A stretch of DNA of 64,000 nucleotides from Arctopsyche grandis (lineage: Eukaryota > Arthropoda > Insecta > Trichoptera > Hydropsychidae), in assembly GCF_051622035.1 (NCBI RefSeq), contig NC_135365.1:5874001-5938000 (forward strand), read 5' to 3'. This document shows positions 27,401 through 35,093 of the stretch, one piece after another (the first letter of the stretch is position 1; the number at the start of each line of letters is the position of its first letter). A program made the translations under genes and the position numbers. The notes below the pieces were generated by a model. The model saw only the letters and a list, made by a program, of their open reading frames with translations, was not told the origin of the DNA and did not search any database.

Positions 27401-27590
27401 GTTTGGATTCGGCCGGCAGCCATTGGAGTGCGACGATTTGTATTGCCATTTCGCTAAGCCGAACGTTCTGCTCGACTATTTGGACATATCGAGAACCTCA
27501 GTGTGGTTCGAAATTGGATCCATGGTGACGCTTATGTTGGTGTTCAGGTCACTGTGTTATTTGGCCCTCCGGCGAAGATTTGCAACATGA
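435..27590 (+). CDS. ABCG: ABCG-family half-transporter (ABCG1/ABCG4-like), nine coding exons
   Basis: Predicted membrane ABC half-transporter that would dimerise to export lipids or other hydrophobic substrates using ATP. Coding exons: 435-489, 20160-20286, 20848-21120, 22359-22545, 22630-22744, 24518-24868, 25043-25207, 25292-25548, 27249-27590. All introns are GT-AG, phases match and the sum is 1872 nt (623 residues plus stop), a normal length for the family. The order is the reversed ABCG order, ATPase first: Walker [10 protein letters not shown] near residues 44-52, Q-loop in CYITQDD, signature LSGGQKKR near 145-152, Walker [12 protein letters not shown] near 166-176, H-loop TIHQPSAS near 197-204. 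A Ser/Thr-rich linker (exon 6) precedes hydrophobic membrane exons 7-9. The ATPase resembles ABCG1/ABCG4-type proteins more than White, but the substrate cannot be told. AATAAA signals follow the stop near 27677-27686. Intron 1 is 19.7 kb and packed with repeats. Confidence 0.93.
490..2930. other. ABCG intron 1, proximal part, no gene seen
   Basis: AT-rich intron. Around 540-600 there are short inverted copies of a CAGTGAAATT motif, and 690-717 holds a short run of CCTAA units. No reading frame here resembles a known protein; the open frames at 1290-1619 and 2376-2693 look like chance. Confidence 0.6.
694..717. repeat. Short CCTAA (insect telomere-type) run
   Basis: Four to five imperfect CCTAA/CTTAA units. 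The unit equals the complement of the TTAGG telomere repeat of many insects, but short interstitial runs are common and need not be telomere-derived. Confidence 0.5.
2935..3370. repeat. Degenerate minisatellite with C-tract, bounded by a direct repeat
   Basis: From about 3005 to 3170 a roughly 25-30 bp unit containing ATCGGGATCCGGAACTGAAA recurs with variation. It is followed by a run of more than ten C (3187-3199), a GC-rich stretch and a second C-run at 3355-3364. A phrase GGTGGTTTCGGAAA occurs on both sides (about 2941 and 3299), so the block may itself sit in a duplicated target or element. Confidence 0.6.
3530..3905 (+). repeat. tRNA-like SINE head fragments (two)
   Basis: Two stretches (about 3538-3600 and 3830-3890) carry A-box-like and B-box-like words, each with GTTCGACACC, in tRNA-like spacing. 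Neither folds convincingly into a cloverleaf by eye, so they read as SINE heads rather than tRNA genes. Confidence 0.35.
3906..4622. other. AT-rich intron sequence, nothing recognised
   Basis: Includes a short (CA)n run near 3962-3978 and TA-rich tracts; no coding or repeat-family signal seen. Confidence 0.5.
4623..4985 (-). mobile_element. Helitron-like element, 3' end at 4623
   Basis: Read on the minus strand the sequence ends in a GC-rich hairpin (CCGAGCGAAGCCGGG) about 8 nt before CTAG, followed by T. That is the terminal layout of Helitrons, which insert between A and T and end CTRR. The stretch TTATTAAATTTATTTGAAT is shared with the second copy near 6998-7016. The 5' end is not defined. 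Confidence 0.5.
4990..5936 (-). mobile_element. Non-LTR retrotransposon (LINE) 3' fragment, Jockey/CR1-like
   Basis: The open frame at 5346-5936 resembles the end of a LINE reverse-transcriptase ORF, with [18 protein letters not shown] and [14 protein letters not shown], both typical of Jockey/CR1-type elements. Downstream on the same strand lies a T-rich 3' UTR and a short AAATAAATAAAT tail near 4990-5005. 5'-truncated, as usual for LINE insertions. The other LINE fragment in this intron (15419-16249) has the same design. Confidence 0.8.
5937..6863. other. AT-rich intron sequence, nothing recognised
   Basis: No supported gene or repeat family. The open frame at 6249-6452 has no recognisable domain. 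Confidence 0.5.
6864..7113 (-). mobile_element. Helitron-like element, second copy, cut by a MITE
   Basis: The minus-strand end repeats the layout at 4623: hairpin CCGAGCGAAGCCGGG, a short spacer, CTAG, then T. Its inner part, with the motifs CAACCAATCACAAACG and CAGCCAATCAGAAATG, recurs reversed at 24124-24175. A Harbinger-type MITE adjoins it at 7117, so the rest of the Helitron may lie beyond that insertion. Confidence 0.5.
7117..8072. mobile_element. PIF/Harbinger-type MITE, interrupted by a piggyBac MITE
   Basis: Terminal inverted repeats begin GGGCGAAAACACACTGAG and end with the matching GTGTGTTTTCACCC. Both sides carry TTA (7114-7116 and 8073-8075), the 3-bp target duplication of PIF/Harbinger elements. 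Removing the inserted piggyBac MITE (7386-8018) leaves about 320 bp, close to the uninterrupted copy at 23786-24119. Confidence 0.75.
7386..8018. mobile_element. piggyBac-type MITE (family A), nested
   Basis: Ends are CCCTTTGCGTGCTGAC and GTCAGCATCCAAAGGG. The left flank is TTAA (7382-7385) and the right flank TCAA, a one-base decay of the expected duplication. Internal sequence is shared with copies at 21350-21901, 35819-36375 and 60971-61517. No transposase frame, so non-autonomous. Confidence 0.8.
8073..9795. other. Intron sequence with one unassigned open frame
   Basis: Contains an 81-codon plus-strand frame at 8590-8835, lysine- and leucine-rich, with a hydrophobic patch near its end ([15 protein letters not shown]). 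It has a possible splice acceptor just upstream but no clear homolog that I recognise. It could be a decayed exon or chance. The rest shows no supported feature. Confidence 0.35.
9796..10061. mobile_element. Harbinger-type MITE, diverged copy
   Basis: Starts AGGCGAAAACA and ends GTTTTCACC followed by CTTA, as in the copies at 7117 and 23786. The inner phrase GACAGTGATCGATAACGGTG is shared with 23964-23983 (one base different). About 266 bp. Confidence 0.6.
10062..12020. other. Intron sequence, possible LTR relic near 10550-10690
   Basis: The words GACATGGTCGAG and CTTCCTTCCCGCCCGTCA near 10570-10660 recall the LTR at 49107 and the stretch at 56665-56770, so an old LTR copy is possible. The open frames near 11000-11340 overlap on both strands and are not supported as genes. 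Confidence 0.35.
12021..12433 (-). repeat. tRNA-derived SINE
   Basis: On the minus strand: a tRNA-like head with a B-box-like GGTTCGATTCC, then the conserved body (TGACTCCAAGTCGATCG, GAGTTTGCCAATTTATCTG, GAAACGGTTCC), then the tail module ending GGCTTTTCTGG. Same family as copies at 13094, 26687, 39461, 40339, 40521 and 47160. Confidence 0.75.
12434..13093. other. AT-rich intron sequence, nothing recognised
   Basis: No supported gene, RNA or repeat family. Confidence 0.5.
13094..13591 (+). repeat. tRNA-derived SINE, near full length
   Basis: Head with TAGCATATATG and TTCAAATCCCAC, body with GGCCAGACCTTGGATTTGTG and GACTCCAGGTCGATC, an internal part that appears twice (around 13340-13400 and 13415-13480), then GGGGTTACCTGTTAGGCC and an AATAAATAAATAAAT tail. 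Confidence 0.75.
13913..13957 (-). mobile_element. Helitron-like 3' end
   Basis: Minus-strand order: GTTGAAATCAAC hairpin, GGGCACAACA spacer, CTAG, T. Same layout as the end at 23491. Only the terminus is recognisable before piggyBac MITE sequence begins. Confidence 0.4.
13958..14300 (-). mobile_element. piggyBac-type MITE (family A), truncated
   Basis: Right end CAGCACCAAAGGG followed by TTAA (14301-14304); internal sequence matches 36017-36375. The left end is missing. The 320 bp to the right also match the flank of the ARPC1-intron copy (36376-36585), so this MITE and its flank were copied together. Confidence 0.7.
14301..15418. other. Intron sequence; first 320 bp duplicated at 36376-36585
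   Basis: Phrases such as GACTATTGATTC, TACTCACTTT and AGTAAAGATTGATT occur in the same order beside the MITE in ARPC1 intron 1. The rest, to 15418, is AT-rich with nothing recognised. Confidence 0.5.
15419..16249 (+). mobile_element. LINE 3' fragment, Jockey/CR1-like
   Basis: The plus strand encodes the end of a non-LTR reverse-transcriptase ORF ([17 protein letters not shown], then AFVRSHLEF and [18 protein letters not shown]). A frameshift lies near 15730, after which the frame resumes toward a stop near 16006. A T-rich 3' UTR and an AATAAATAAAATAAAAT-type tail end it. 5'-truncated and inactive. Confidence 0.78.
16250..18566. other. AT-rich intron sequence, nothing gene-like
   Basis: Contains TA/TATG microsatellite runs (16380-16455). 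Around 18045-18130 a diverged piece resembles the inside of the Harbinger MITE at 23786 (ACCCCCTCGAGTTTTTTCGG). No supported gene. Confidence 0.5.
18570..19020. mobile_element. PIF/Harbinger-like element with transposase remnant
   Basis: Imperfect terminal inverted repeats share CTGACCGCACTATGCGT (left, near 18573) and its complement (right, near 19000), flanked by TTAA/TTA on both sides. On the plus strand, codons near 18735-18835 give [18 protein letters not shown], then RYEEGE, which recalls the RRFWVHP...GEF region at the start of HARBI1-type transposases. Broken and non-autonomous. Confidence 0.6.
19021..20159. other. End of ABCG intron 1, nothing recognised
   Basis: Contains a pyrimidine run with C-tract (20008-20018) and ends in a good polypyrimidine tract and acceptor for coding exon 2. 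Overlapping open frames at 19176-19599 on both strands have no recognisable domain. Confidence 0.5.
20390..20680 (+). repeat. SINE 3' portion
   Basis: Matches the tail half of the copy at 13094-13591: ATAAATTTAGCCATAAATGT, GGTTACCTGTTAGGCCTTCC, then an A/T-rich tail. The tRNA-like head is absent. Lies in ABCG intron 2. Confidence 0.65.
21350..21901. mobile_element. piggyBac-type MITE (family A) in ABCG intron 3
   Basis: Right end is GCATTCAAAGAG followed by TTAA (21902-21905). The left end is deleted. The variant terminus AGAG instead of AGGG is shared with the reversed copy in ARPC1 intron 1, which indicates the two are one insertion that was later duplicated with its surroundings. Confidence 0.75.
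22860..23125. mobile_element. Foldback element with 68-bp hairpin arms
   Basis: 22971-23038 and 23053-23120 are near-perfect inverted repeats (about three mismatches by eye) around a 14-nt GC-alternating loop. The left flank holds GATCGAAAATCGAAAGATC units. One arm plus the same flank recurs in CINP intron 3 (54520-54770). Lies in ABCG intron 5. Confidence 0.7.
23389..23494 (+). mobile_element. Helitron-like 3' end
   Basis: Ends with palindrome GATGATATATCATC, then GGGTACAACA, CTAG, T. The preceding 100 bp recur reversed at 39889-40010, including a B-box-like GGATCGAACACAGGACCG word. The 5' end is not defined; sequence back to about 23200 may belong to it. Confidence 0.5.
23554..23782. mobile_element. 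Harbinger-type MITE
   Basis: Begins AGGCGAAATCA and ends TGATTTCACCC with TTA on both sides (23551-23553 and 23783-23785). The right TTA is also the left TTA of the next element. Confidence 0.6.
23786..24119. mobile_element. Harbinger-type MITE, full copy
   Basis: Starts GGGTGAAAAAACACTGAGTG and ends CACTCAGTGTGTTTTCGCTC. Its inner part, including AGCACCCCTAGCCCATAT and CACCCCCTGAAGTGTTTTCG, matches the interrupted copy at 7117-8072 in reverse. About 334 bp. Confidence 0.7.
25771..25925 (+). repeat. SINE head and body
   Basis: AGCCCAGTGGTTAACGTG (A-box side) and GGTTCAATCCACGA (B-box side), then GGCCAGACCTTGGATATATG and GAGTTTGCCGATTTATCT. The tail is missing. Lies in ABCG intron 8. Confidence 0.65.
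26215..26337 (+). mobile_element. LINE 3' end fragment
   Basis: Codons give [14 protein letters not shown], like the RWLGHVCRMP motif near the end of RTE/CR1-type LINE ORFs, followed by TAATAAAATAAAATAAAT as a tail. Very short. Confidence 0.5.
26380..26548. repeat. Palindromic MITE (family F)
   Basis: Two arms (about 26388-26446 and 26489-26540) are imperfect inverted repeats with GATCTCGCGCG, TGATCACGGAACATCTGGCAC and complements. The same arm sequences occur at 32545-32603, 33325-33400, 34650-34738, 50230-50324, 51356-51415, 51706-51865 and 57985-58050, several of them split by LTRs. Confidence 0.65.
26687..27188 (+). repeat. tRNA-derived SINE, near full length
   Basis: Head CAGCAGTTTGGCTTAATGGC and GGTTCGAGTCCTCG, body TTTGTGACTCCAAATCGATCG and CAGAGTTTGCCAATTTTATC, an internal part repeated about 26900-27060, and an AATAAAATAAAATA tail. 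It abuts the last ABCG intron acceptor region. Confidence 0.7.
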
Positions 27591-29483
27591 TCATTCACAA
27601 AATTCTTACATACGGCAATCTCAATCTAGAAATTTCTGGGATTGTGTTATAAACATTAAGTAATTCAGATCCAAAAAATAAATAAAATCTCTTAGTTATA
27701 ACTTAATATAACGTTCAAATGTGCAACTTTATCAATAATTTCAGTAACAAAAAAATTGCATATGAGCTAAGCCCAAAGTTGTGTAGGGCTCTAACAATGA
27801 TAAGACTGATATGTATGTGTAATTTTATTTTTAAGATATTTGATTAGATGTCTATACAGTATTCAAAAGTTGACACAATCTCAAATTTTAATATTAATAG
27901 AATTAAACAAAATTTATATATTATTTTATAGTTTAATGTATGCATATATGTAGCTTGGGATAGTTTTCATACTTCATTACCATAGATATAGAGTACATAG
28001 ATATGCCTTCACATACAAATTTCGTTGGAGATCTTGTCCCCATTAACTGAGGGGTGCGGGGGATTTAACTAGCGGGGAAGTGGTGAAAAAAAAGTTCGAC
28101 GCAGCGGTCGGCAGTGGTCAGCAACCAGTGTATGTACATATGTACATGCACTGAAGTTTTATTTTATTTATAACTTTATTTTATTGGACACTCCGCGTGA
28201 CGGTAAACCAAACTAATAAAGCCATATTAAGAAAAAAATATTTAGCTATACACACTATATTAAACTACAAATGTATGTTACTATAATTAAACAATCATTA
28301 ACTATTACAATATTTAAATATTAGTAACTTCCGCAAGGCTCAATTTTAAAGCTGACACTTTAATATTTAGTTCATTGTTTGTAGTTTTAAACTTAATGTC
28401 GATTTCTGAATTTCCTTCAGTGCCAACAAGATATACGTGTGCATTTAGAGACATCTGTGGCAGAGGTTGTCGACCGCTGTTCAATCATCGCGCCGATATT
28501 TCATTATATGTTAAAATACTACTAAAATTGAATACATTATATATTAATTCTTACTTATGATATGTGATGCCATCCGTCTTTTTATGTTTTCTTGAGTAAT
28601 TGTAACACAATTTCACTGAACACGTTGGCATTTTCGAAAAATGTCAATCGACCTTCCTACTTTGAAGCTAACTAGCTACTGAGAGAGAGTGTGCATGCAC
28701 TTTACTTTCCTTTGGGTATGCATGCACCAAAAGGGTGATCGGCTTAGAGCGTCAGGGCGTATCTATATATTCTATATCTATGTTCATTACTCATTTAAGT
28801 GTCTCATAACGTGAACTTTAACCGAAACATACAATAAGACAGAGTGTAGATCATCCAAAGTCACATTATTGCCTGATCCACGACATGATACCAAAATTAA
28901 ATATATAAATACATAATATGTGGACCGGTTGTGGGTGTTGTACTATATTTTATTAGCTTTAAATGTTATATTGTATAAAATGCTCAAGAAAAAATCTCAA
29001 TATATGACTGTACAGTGACAGTTATGCAAGCTTAATCTTTGTGTCGTCAGATTGACAGTACGACTTAAATTTGCAGCATTAAACACTATAGTTAGGTGAC
29101 TGTTTTACATGTTTTTAGGTTATATGACAAAACCAGGACATTTTTTCCAAAATATAGTTTCTAAATACTTAATCTAATATTTATAAACAGGCAAATCCCA
29201 AGGATTCTACCAGGACAGATACCAAAAAACCAATACTGTACTAGTAAAGCCAGTACGAATGGTCACCTTACACTATAATTGGTAATTACATGATGAATTG
29301 AATCTGATCTAATATATAATTGTCAAATATGACCAAGTCAGACCAGAGCTATTGCGACAGCTTGGTGTGTTTAGTGAAATATTATACTTTCATGTAATAC
29401 TTTGTATTTGGAATTCGAAATAAAGACTATTTTTTTAATACGTATAAATTTATTTTAACTAATTATAACATGGTATTATTTAT
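27591..29483. other. Intergenic region between ABCG and RIOK1
   Basis: Holds the ABCG 3' UTR with AATAAA near 27677, and at the right end the RIOK1 3' UTR. The rest is AT-rich. The frame at 28375-28560 has no recognisable domain. No RNA gene seen. Confidence 0.5.
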
Positions 29484-31443
29484 TTATTTTTTTGCTTGTT
29501 TTTCTTTTCTTTTTTTGACATGCTTCTTTACTTTAGTCTTCCGCTTTTCAGCCTGTGTCACTTTTGCTGCTTTTTTCCTGGCTTTTCTACTTTCTGGAGA
29601 TTCATCACGAGGTCTGCCTCCTAAATTGTGTTTCCGTTCTGTAAATGATCATAGTTTTAGTAAATGACACCAAATAAAAATCAGATTTTATTATAACATA
29701 ATGAATACCTTGGTCATCATCGCCTTCACCGGAATTAGATGAGCCGCTTCCGTCACTCTCATCATCGCTACCTTCATCCGGATCCAAAATTTCAGGCGTA
29801 GTCACAGCACCCGACAGATCTGACTTCAATCCAGTAATAGTCTTATACACCAAATCATCACCAGTTCCAGCTTTCGCCAATCTAATATCTCGTTCAATGT
29901 CTACAACCTACAAAAAAAATAAATAAGAAATGGTTATTTAAATATCTTACATATTAGTTTGCTTCATTTAAATAACGTATTTTATTTACTTCAGCAAGTC
30001 TTTTGGGTATGTATGCATTTTTGAAGACTTCTTCTTCGATCTGTTCTTTAGCAGACAACTCTTCGTGGTCTCTATTTGATATAGCCTCGGAGATTTTTTC
30101 CAAATAAGCCTCCATATTTTGATCGGAAATGCTAGGATCGGTGATGAAATCGAACAACTCCTTTACCGTCATTGTTGCCACACCTTTCTTCCGGAAAAAC
30201 TCTGACACATTCGTACAATCCTTCCTGAGGAATAATAGAGCTTGCGGATGATCATGCTCGACAGATTGAGAAACGTCTATCACAACTACCTGCCCGTCGT
30301 GATATAACAGATTGAACTCTGAAAGATCAGCATGAACTAGCCTACATTTATTGTACAACCTCCACATCATAACGACGCACTCCCGGTACAAAGTGCAAGC
30401 TTTGGATGGTGACAGTTCTACTTCTTTTAACTTAGGAGCCGGCCAGCCGGCTTTACCGATGAATCTCATGACTAGAACGTGACCTCGCAGTATAATAGGT
30501 TCAGGCACGTTCAAACCTTCACTGTGCATACGTACTAAATTCCTCATTTCCTTCTCAGCCCAAGTCCTGACCATCTTCCTCGGATTTGACTTACAATATC
30601 CGTGTCTGAATCGGTACTCACCGGTCACATATTTATCTCGATCCTTGAATACTAAAATAGACGTCTTGTATACTTTAATGGCGTAGTCTTGTTCGTCTTT
30701 AGACGTGGCGTGGTATACGTTTGCTTCTTTACCAGTCGATATGCAGCCGTTGATTTCAGTTATAGCGCCTTTGTTTAGTAATTTAAATAGGATCATCCTC
30801 GTTCGAGGATCTAGAACTTGTTCGACAGTGGCTCTGTCGTGTTTGTCTTTCACTCGCAGTCTGTCGTTGTCCGTCTTTCTCGAGCTTTCCAGCAGTGAAT
30901 TTGCAACGGCATTAGACAAGTGAGGCATTTCATACTTGTCAATGTTGATTTTATTAGTATATTTTTTGAACAACTTTTCTGACGGTTGATATGATGAAAT
31001 TTTGTTCGAATTGTTTTGAGTGTTGAGACCACGGTTTTGAATCGTTAATTGTTTATATTTCCCATCGACACCTTCCATTTCACCGTCCCATTCGTAGAAT
31101 TCATCATCGGACACATCCTCATCGTCATAATCGTCATAGTCAGAATCTAAGGTAGGCACAAATTTTACTACTTTTGGTTGAGTTTGAATATTTTCTGTTC
31201 CGTTTTGCTAAAAATAAAAAAAAAAAAACAACATTTTACTTGTAAAACTATTTCATGTTAAGACATACGACATAAAAATACATACATTTATTACACCATA
31301 TTAAATATATTTACGAAATGTGATATACATGTTAAATTTTGACATTCTATACATACCGGTGCTACAACATCTTTTTCATCTTCAGCATCACTGAATATTC
31401 CATCTTCATCTTTTACAGCATCCGTTTTACGGGAGGCCAGCAT
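29484..31443 (-). CDS. RIOK1: RIO1 atypical protein kinase/ATPase, four exons
   Basis: RIOK1 acts in cytoplasmic late maturation of the 40S ribosomal subunit. Exons in reading order: 31443-31357, 31207-29990, 29907-29709, 29638-29484. Splice phases are 0, 0 and 1 and the total is 1659 nt (552 residues; human about 568). An acidic N-terminus ([14 protein letters not shown]) precedes the RIO domain: nucleotide-binding [11 protein letters not shown] near residues 186-196, lysine in AIKVYK near 207, catalytic HADLSEFN near 321-328, metal-binding IDVSQ near 339-343, and [15 protein letters not shown]. The C-terminus is a lysine-rich [14 protein letters not shown], as in other RIOK1 proteins. The start at 31443 is the first ATG in frame, giving MLASRKTDA. 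Exon 2 reads on to an in-frame stop, but splicing at GAA/GTAAAT restores the conserved join [17 protein letters not shown]. Confidence 0.95.
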
Positions 31444-31716
31444 TTTGACATATGCACGTGGCTTTTGACAGCTGACATTAAGATCACTCAGACAATTGGC
31501 CTAAACCTCAACATATGTAAACATTCACTCAGCTCAAAGATGCCAACTTAATCATTCATACATTCATCCCTCTAAGTTTCAAAACTAAATCTTATATGTT
31601 TGTATAATATATTAATATATTAGGGAATATTGAAAATAGTGAATTTTTTCATTTGTAAAAAATAGTTCAAATTTAAGTAAGCCAATTTATACGTACATAT
31701 ATCGGTAAACGGATTA

Positions 31717-32537
31717 AGGTCTGTTCATACCTAGTCAGCACGTACCGACTTCAGCAGGTATCCGGCCGTATGGAAAGTATTCTTTGGTACATTTTGTATG
31801 GGTATATTCATACCAACCGTCACGTTTACGCCACGGCAGGCTTACAGCAGTACCCGACGTTTCCTGTTCATACCTTACAGCAACATCCCTCAACGTATCG
31901 TATCCGTTTTTTTGGCCATCGTGGAAATATACACGCGAATTACGTGCCATGAGTCTGCCGCTTTGCTATTTTGGACCAATTATCGATAGTGACAGTTGAC
32001 AGCTGTTCAATCTTTCGACATGGTTTTGGCGCAAATATTTAAAAAAATTTTAAATTTTTTACGGAAATATTTAAAAAAAATTTTGTCCATCATCCAGAAG
32101 CTCCTTATACAGTGTCCAAAACTCTCCTCCGGTTTTTCTATTTTTTAACATGGGATGCACATCAAAACGCCTCCGTGCTTTTTTATTGTCTTCTTGAGCT
32201 TCTTCTTTCAACAACAACGCGATTATACATAATTTTTTGTTCGATAAACGCCGAAACATTTTTGCTGACTTGTATTCTGACGCGTAGCTACGAATACACG
32301 TGTATGCATTCATATTGCAAGTACTCGACAATACGACGTAAGCAATATTGTGCCGTATCGTCATGGTCTGTAATGTATCAGTAAGCCGATTTTGCCTTGC
32401 ACTCGGCCGAAGTGTTGTGAACGTGACGTGACCGCGACGTGTAGGTAGATATGAATAGAAATGTAATAAAATGACATATTTGAAACGGAGTCGTGCAGTG
32501 CTGAAGCCGTGCAGTGCTGTTAAGTATGAAAAGACCT
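31717..32537 (-). mobile_element. PIF/Harbinger element with N-terminal transposase remnant
   Basis: Inverted ends AGGTCTGTTCATACC and GTATGAAAAGACCT are flanked by TTA on both sides (31714-31716, 32538-32540). On the minus strand an open frame ends RRRFDVHPMLKNRKTGGEFW, then TLYKELLDDGQNFF, which is the start of HARBI1-like transposases. The catalytic part is absent, so it is an internally deleted, non-autonomous copy. A related element lies at 46379. Confidence 0.8.
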
Positions 32538-32540
32538 TTA

Positions 32541-33324
32541 TTCCGAAAAAAAACGATCTCACGCAAGTCACTGAAATCTCGATCACGGAATATCTGGCAC
32601 TCGATTATAATACAATATTTCAAAGCAGGTATAAAAATAGTAGTTAATCCAAACAAACCCTAGATCACTACCCTAGATAACTACCGTCGGGGTCTTCGAG
32701 TAAGGCGCCCCGGAAGCGGAAAGTTCAGCATCACTAATGGATTATATATCAGTTGTATTTGTTACAACGTTTAATGGAATAACTATTCAATCCATGTTTT
32801 AAATGAAATATGTGAACGAACACCTTTGCGCGCAAAAAATGGGTCCCACGTTGGGACGCGCAGGTGGCGTACGTATGTTTTCCAGGTGTACAATATAAAG
32901 GGAAACCGTGGATTGATATGGACGTGTCGTAGGGGTAGGGGTTCTCCTGATTTGATTAATCTCGTCGAATCGCAGCCAGCTGTACGAGCTGGCGGGAGAA
33001 AAGCTGGAGATCAATAAAAGGCACTCTCATCGACGCTGGGCTGTGGCGAGGTCCCTTCCTCTGTGGAGACGGCTTCTGTCTGCTCTGTTAACAGCTGCGT
33101 ATGAAGAAGGCGGGAGCTCCAGGAACCTTAAAGCTACTACTGGGATCTACCGAACGTGAACCACCCGCCTCGACCTGGGGATGCAGCTGGAACAAAAAGA
33201 ACTTATCTAGACCGTGTCCGCAGAAAGTCTACTGAAAAGAGAGCGCTTGATCTTTTCTCGCACGCCATGAAATCTACGTCCGTAGAGTGGAGGTTGTTCG
33301 GTACGCTGGTACCAACGGCTAGAT
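32541..33324. other. Mixed repeat debris
   Basis: 32545-32603 is half of MITE family F. 32630-32690 matches the inside of piggyBac MITE family A (TAATCCAAACAAACCCTAGA). The GC-richer block 32830-33320 looks like old transposon sequence without a recognisable protein. Confidence 0.4.
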
Positions 33325-33405
33325 GATTATTGGTCACAAAGCGCTCGCTCAAAAGTCACTAAAATATCTATAACGGAAAATCTGGCAGCCGAATAGTCCA
33401 TCATA

Positions 33406-34646
33406 CTGTTGCGTACGGGTGGGTGGAGGATCCAAGTAAAAGGTCAAAGTCGTGTCACAGCATTTATTGATGATTAAGGAGATACACTGGCAGTGTTCCG
33501 TCCAGAATGTCTTGATATCACCTAAGTACCGCCTTATATCGGGTCGGTTGCTCAAGGCATCCGGTTACTTCCCTATTGTTTAGGCATGTACCCGGATATG
33601 TATTCCCACGACACCCAGTCCCACGGTATCACGGTATCGGTCACTTCTGAGAAGGGACCAACAACGGCCAACTCGGTGGCCATTGTTTAGCCTACATGCA
33701 CTTAGTTTGCAGATTGTAGGCGGAGTAGGAAGTGTTGACCGTATCCCAGCCTAGCGAAACACTGTTGTGCTTGTTTTAAGTTGTTTTATTGTTTGCCTAA
33801 ATATTGTACAAGTGTATTAGAATATTTGGGGAAGTTTCTCGAAGCGGCTGGAATCGTAGTGTTCTCGAGACGGCTATTGGCTGTTGACTGGTGTCGTGGT
33901 GGCCGCTGGGTCTGCAATGTGTCGTTGCTCTGGATCCGGCTGATTTGCAAGCGTTCTTCCATTTTATTTTTATTTTTTATTTATTTTATTTAAATAGGCA
34001 CACATACGGAATAAAATATAAAAAGAAAGTTGTATAATGAGACAAAAAATAATAATAAACATAAATAAAAATATAATATTCCATTTACAGTGAGCACCAC
34101 ATTGTAGGGTAGTGTAGTGGTAGCTGGATGTCGACTGCTGTCGTGGTGGTTGCTGAAGTCTGACTGGTTATTGTTGACTCGTGGTGGCTGTTGGAGCTTG
34201 ACTAAAGTTTATCCTGCCCAGACTTCCTTTTATAGTGCTTTTGGGGGCCCACGTGACTAGTTGATCGGAAGTAACATCTGGCGATGATTTCTGGGAAGTG
34301 CACGTGTGGCTTGTTTACTGGCGATTGTTTCTGAGAACCGCAGGTGGTTGTTTACCGGATTTGCTTCTTGGAAGTGCACGTGTGAAAGGAAGTACCATCT
34401 GGCGATGATTTCCGAGAATTACGCGTGTTGTTGATGAGTGTACCGTCTCGCGTTCGGGGGGGTGGGGAGTGAGTGTTGGGGTGATGACGCTGGTTTATTT
34501 ATTATTTGTTTTTATATGCTAATTTCCGCTTGTGTGACGGGATTCCTACAAGATAATCCTCGAAACCAATTATAACGGTCACACAGTGTCAGGGATGCGC
34601 CTCGGCCTAATCCGATTGCCGGCGGCTCTTTTTAGTATACGTTACA
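33406..34646 (+). mobile_element. Solo LTR, type 1, carrying a nested type 2 LTR
   Basis: Begins TGTTGCGTACGGG and ends GTTACA, with the 4-bp duplication ATAC on each side (33402-33405 and 34647-34650). Without the nested LTR it is about 400 bp. No internal coding region remains, so the superfamily is not determined; a 4-bp duplication fits Gypsy-like or similar elements. A fossil copy. Confidence 0.7.
33715..34550 (+). mobile_element. Solo LTR, type 2, nested inside type 1
   Basis: Ends TGTAGG and CCTACA form a short inverted pair. AGAT is duplicated on both sides (33711-33714, 34551-34554). It is 836 bp and includes an A/T-rich stretch near 33960-34085. Related LTRs lie at 58443-59232 and, as a shorter subfamily, at 50549-51010 and 59354-59824. 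Confidence 0.75.
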
Positions 34647-34738
34647 ATACTTACGAGAACTCGAGTGCCAAATAATCCGTATTCGCGATTTTCATGGTAG
34701 AAATTGCCTTTTAGGCGATCGTAATGTGACTAATAATC

Positions 34739-35093
34739 CAATTACCGACAAAACTTCACTAGCATAGTTGGTTAGATTGATTAGGTGGGAAAAGCGTACG
34801 CTAAGGCCAAAAGTGTGTGTCAACCGGCGTGTGTCAACCAGAAGGGGTGCGGCTGCTCGTGTTGACGGTCCAGAGTCCGCGAGTCATCCCCGCTCCTCGC
34901 ACTCCTCGTTCTTCGCGCCCCTCTTCATCTCTCTCTCATCCACAGCATTTCAAACCTCACTACTGTCATCTCGAGCCCACTAGTGCGTACACCTGATATC
35001 TGACACACACCATACGACCGTTATCTCTCTTCGCTTGTAATATAACCATCGGTTCATGTGTACACTAATACATTTCATACTTGCAGATTCAAA
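34739..35093 (+). promoter_or_regulatory. Probable promoter and 5' UTR of ARPC1
   Basis: The block 34790-34990 is less AT-rich than its surroundings and contains a CT-rich stretch. An acceptor-like TTGCAG at 35081-35086 suggests that the 5' UTR is spliced shortly before the ATG at 35094. No clear TATA box. Confidence 0.35.

Larger units (their letters stand above)
33325..34738. mobile_element. MITE family F split by nested LTRs
   Basis: Left half 33325-33405 (GATTATTGGTCACAAAG, CACTAAAATATC, GGAAAATCTGGCAG) and right half 34647-34738 (CGAGTGCCAAATAATCCG, ATGTGACTAATAATC) are the two arms of the palindromic element. They are separated by the LTR at 33406-34646. Confidence 0.6.
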
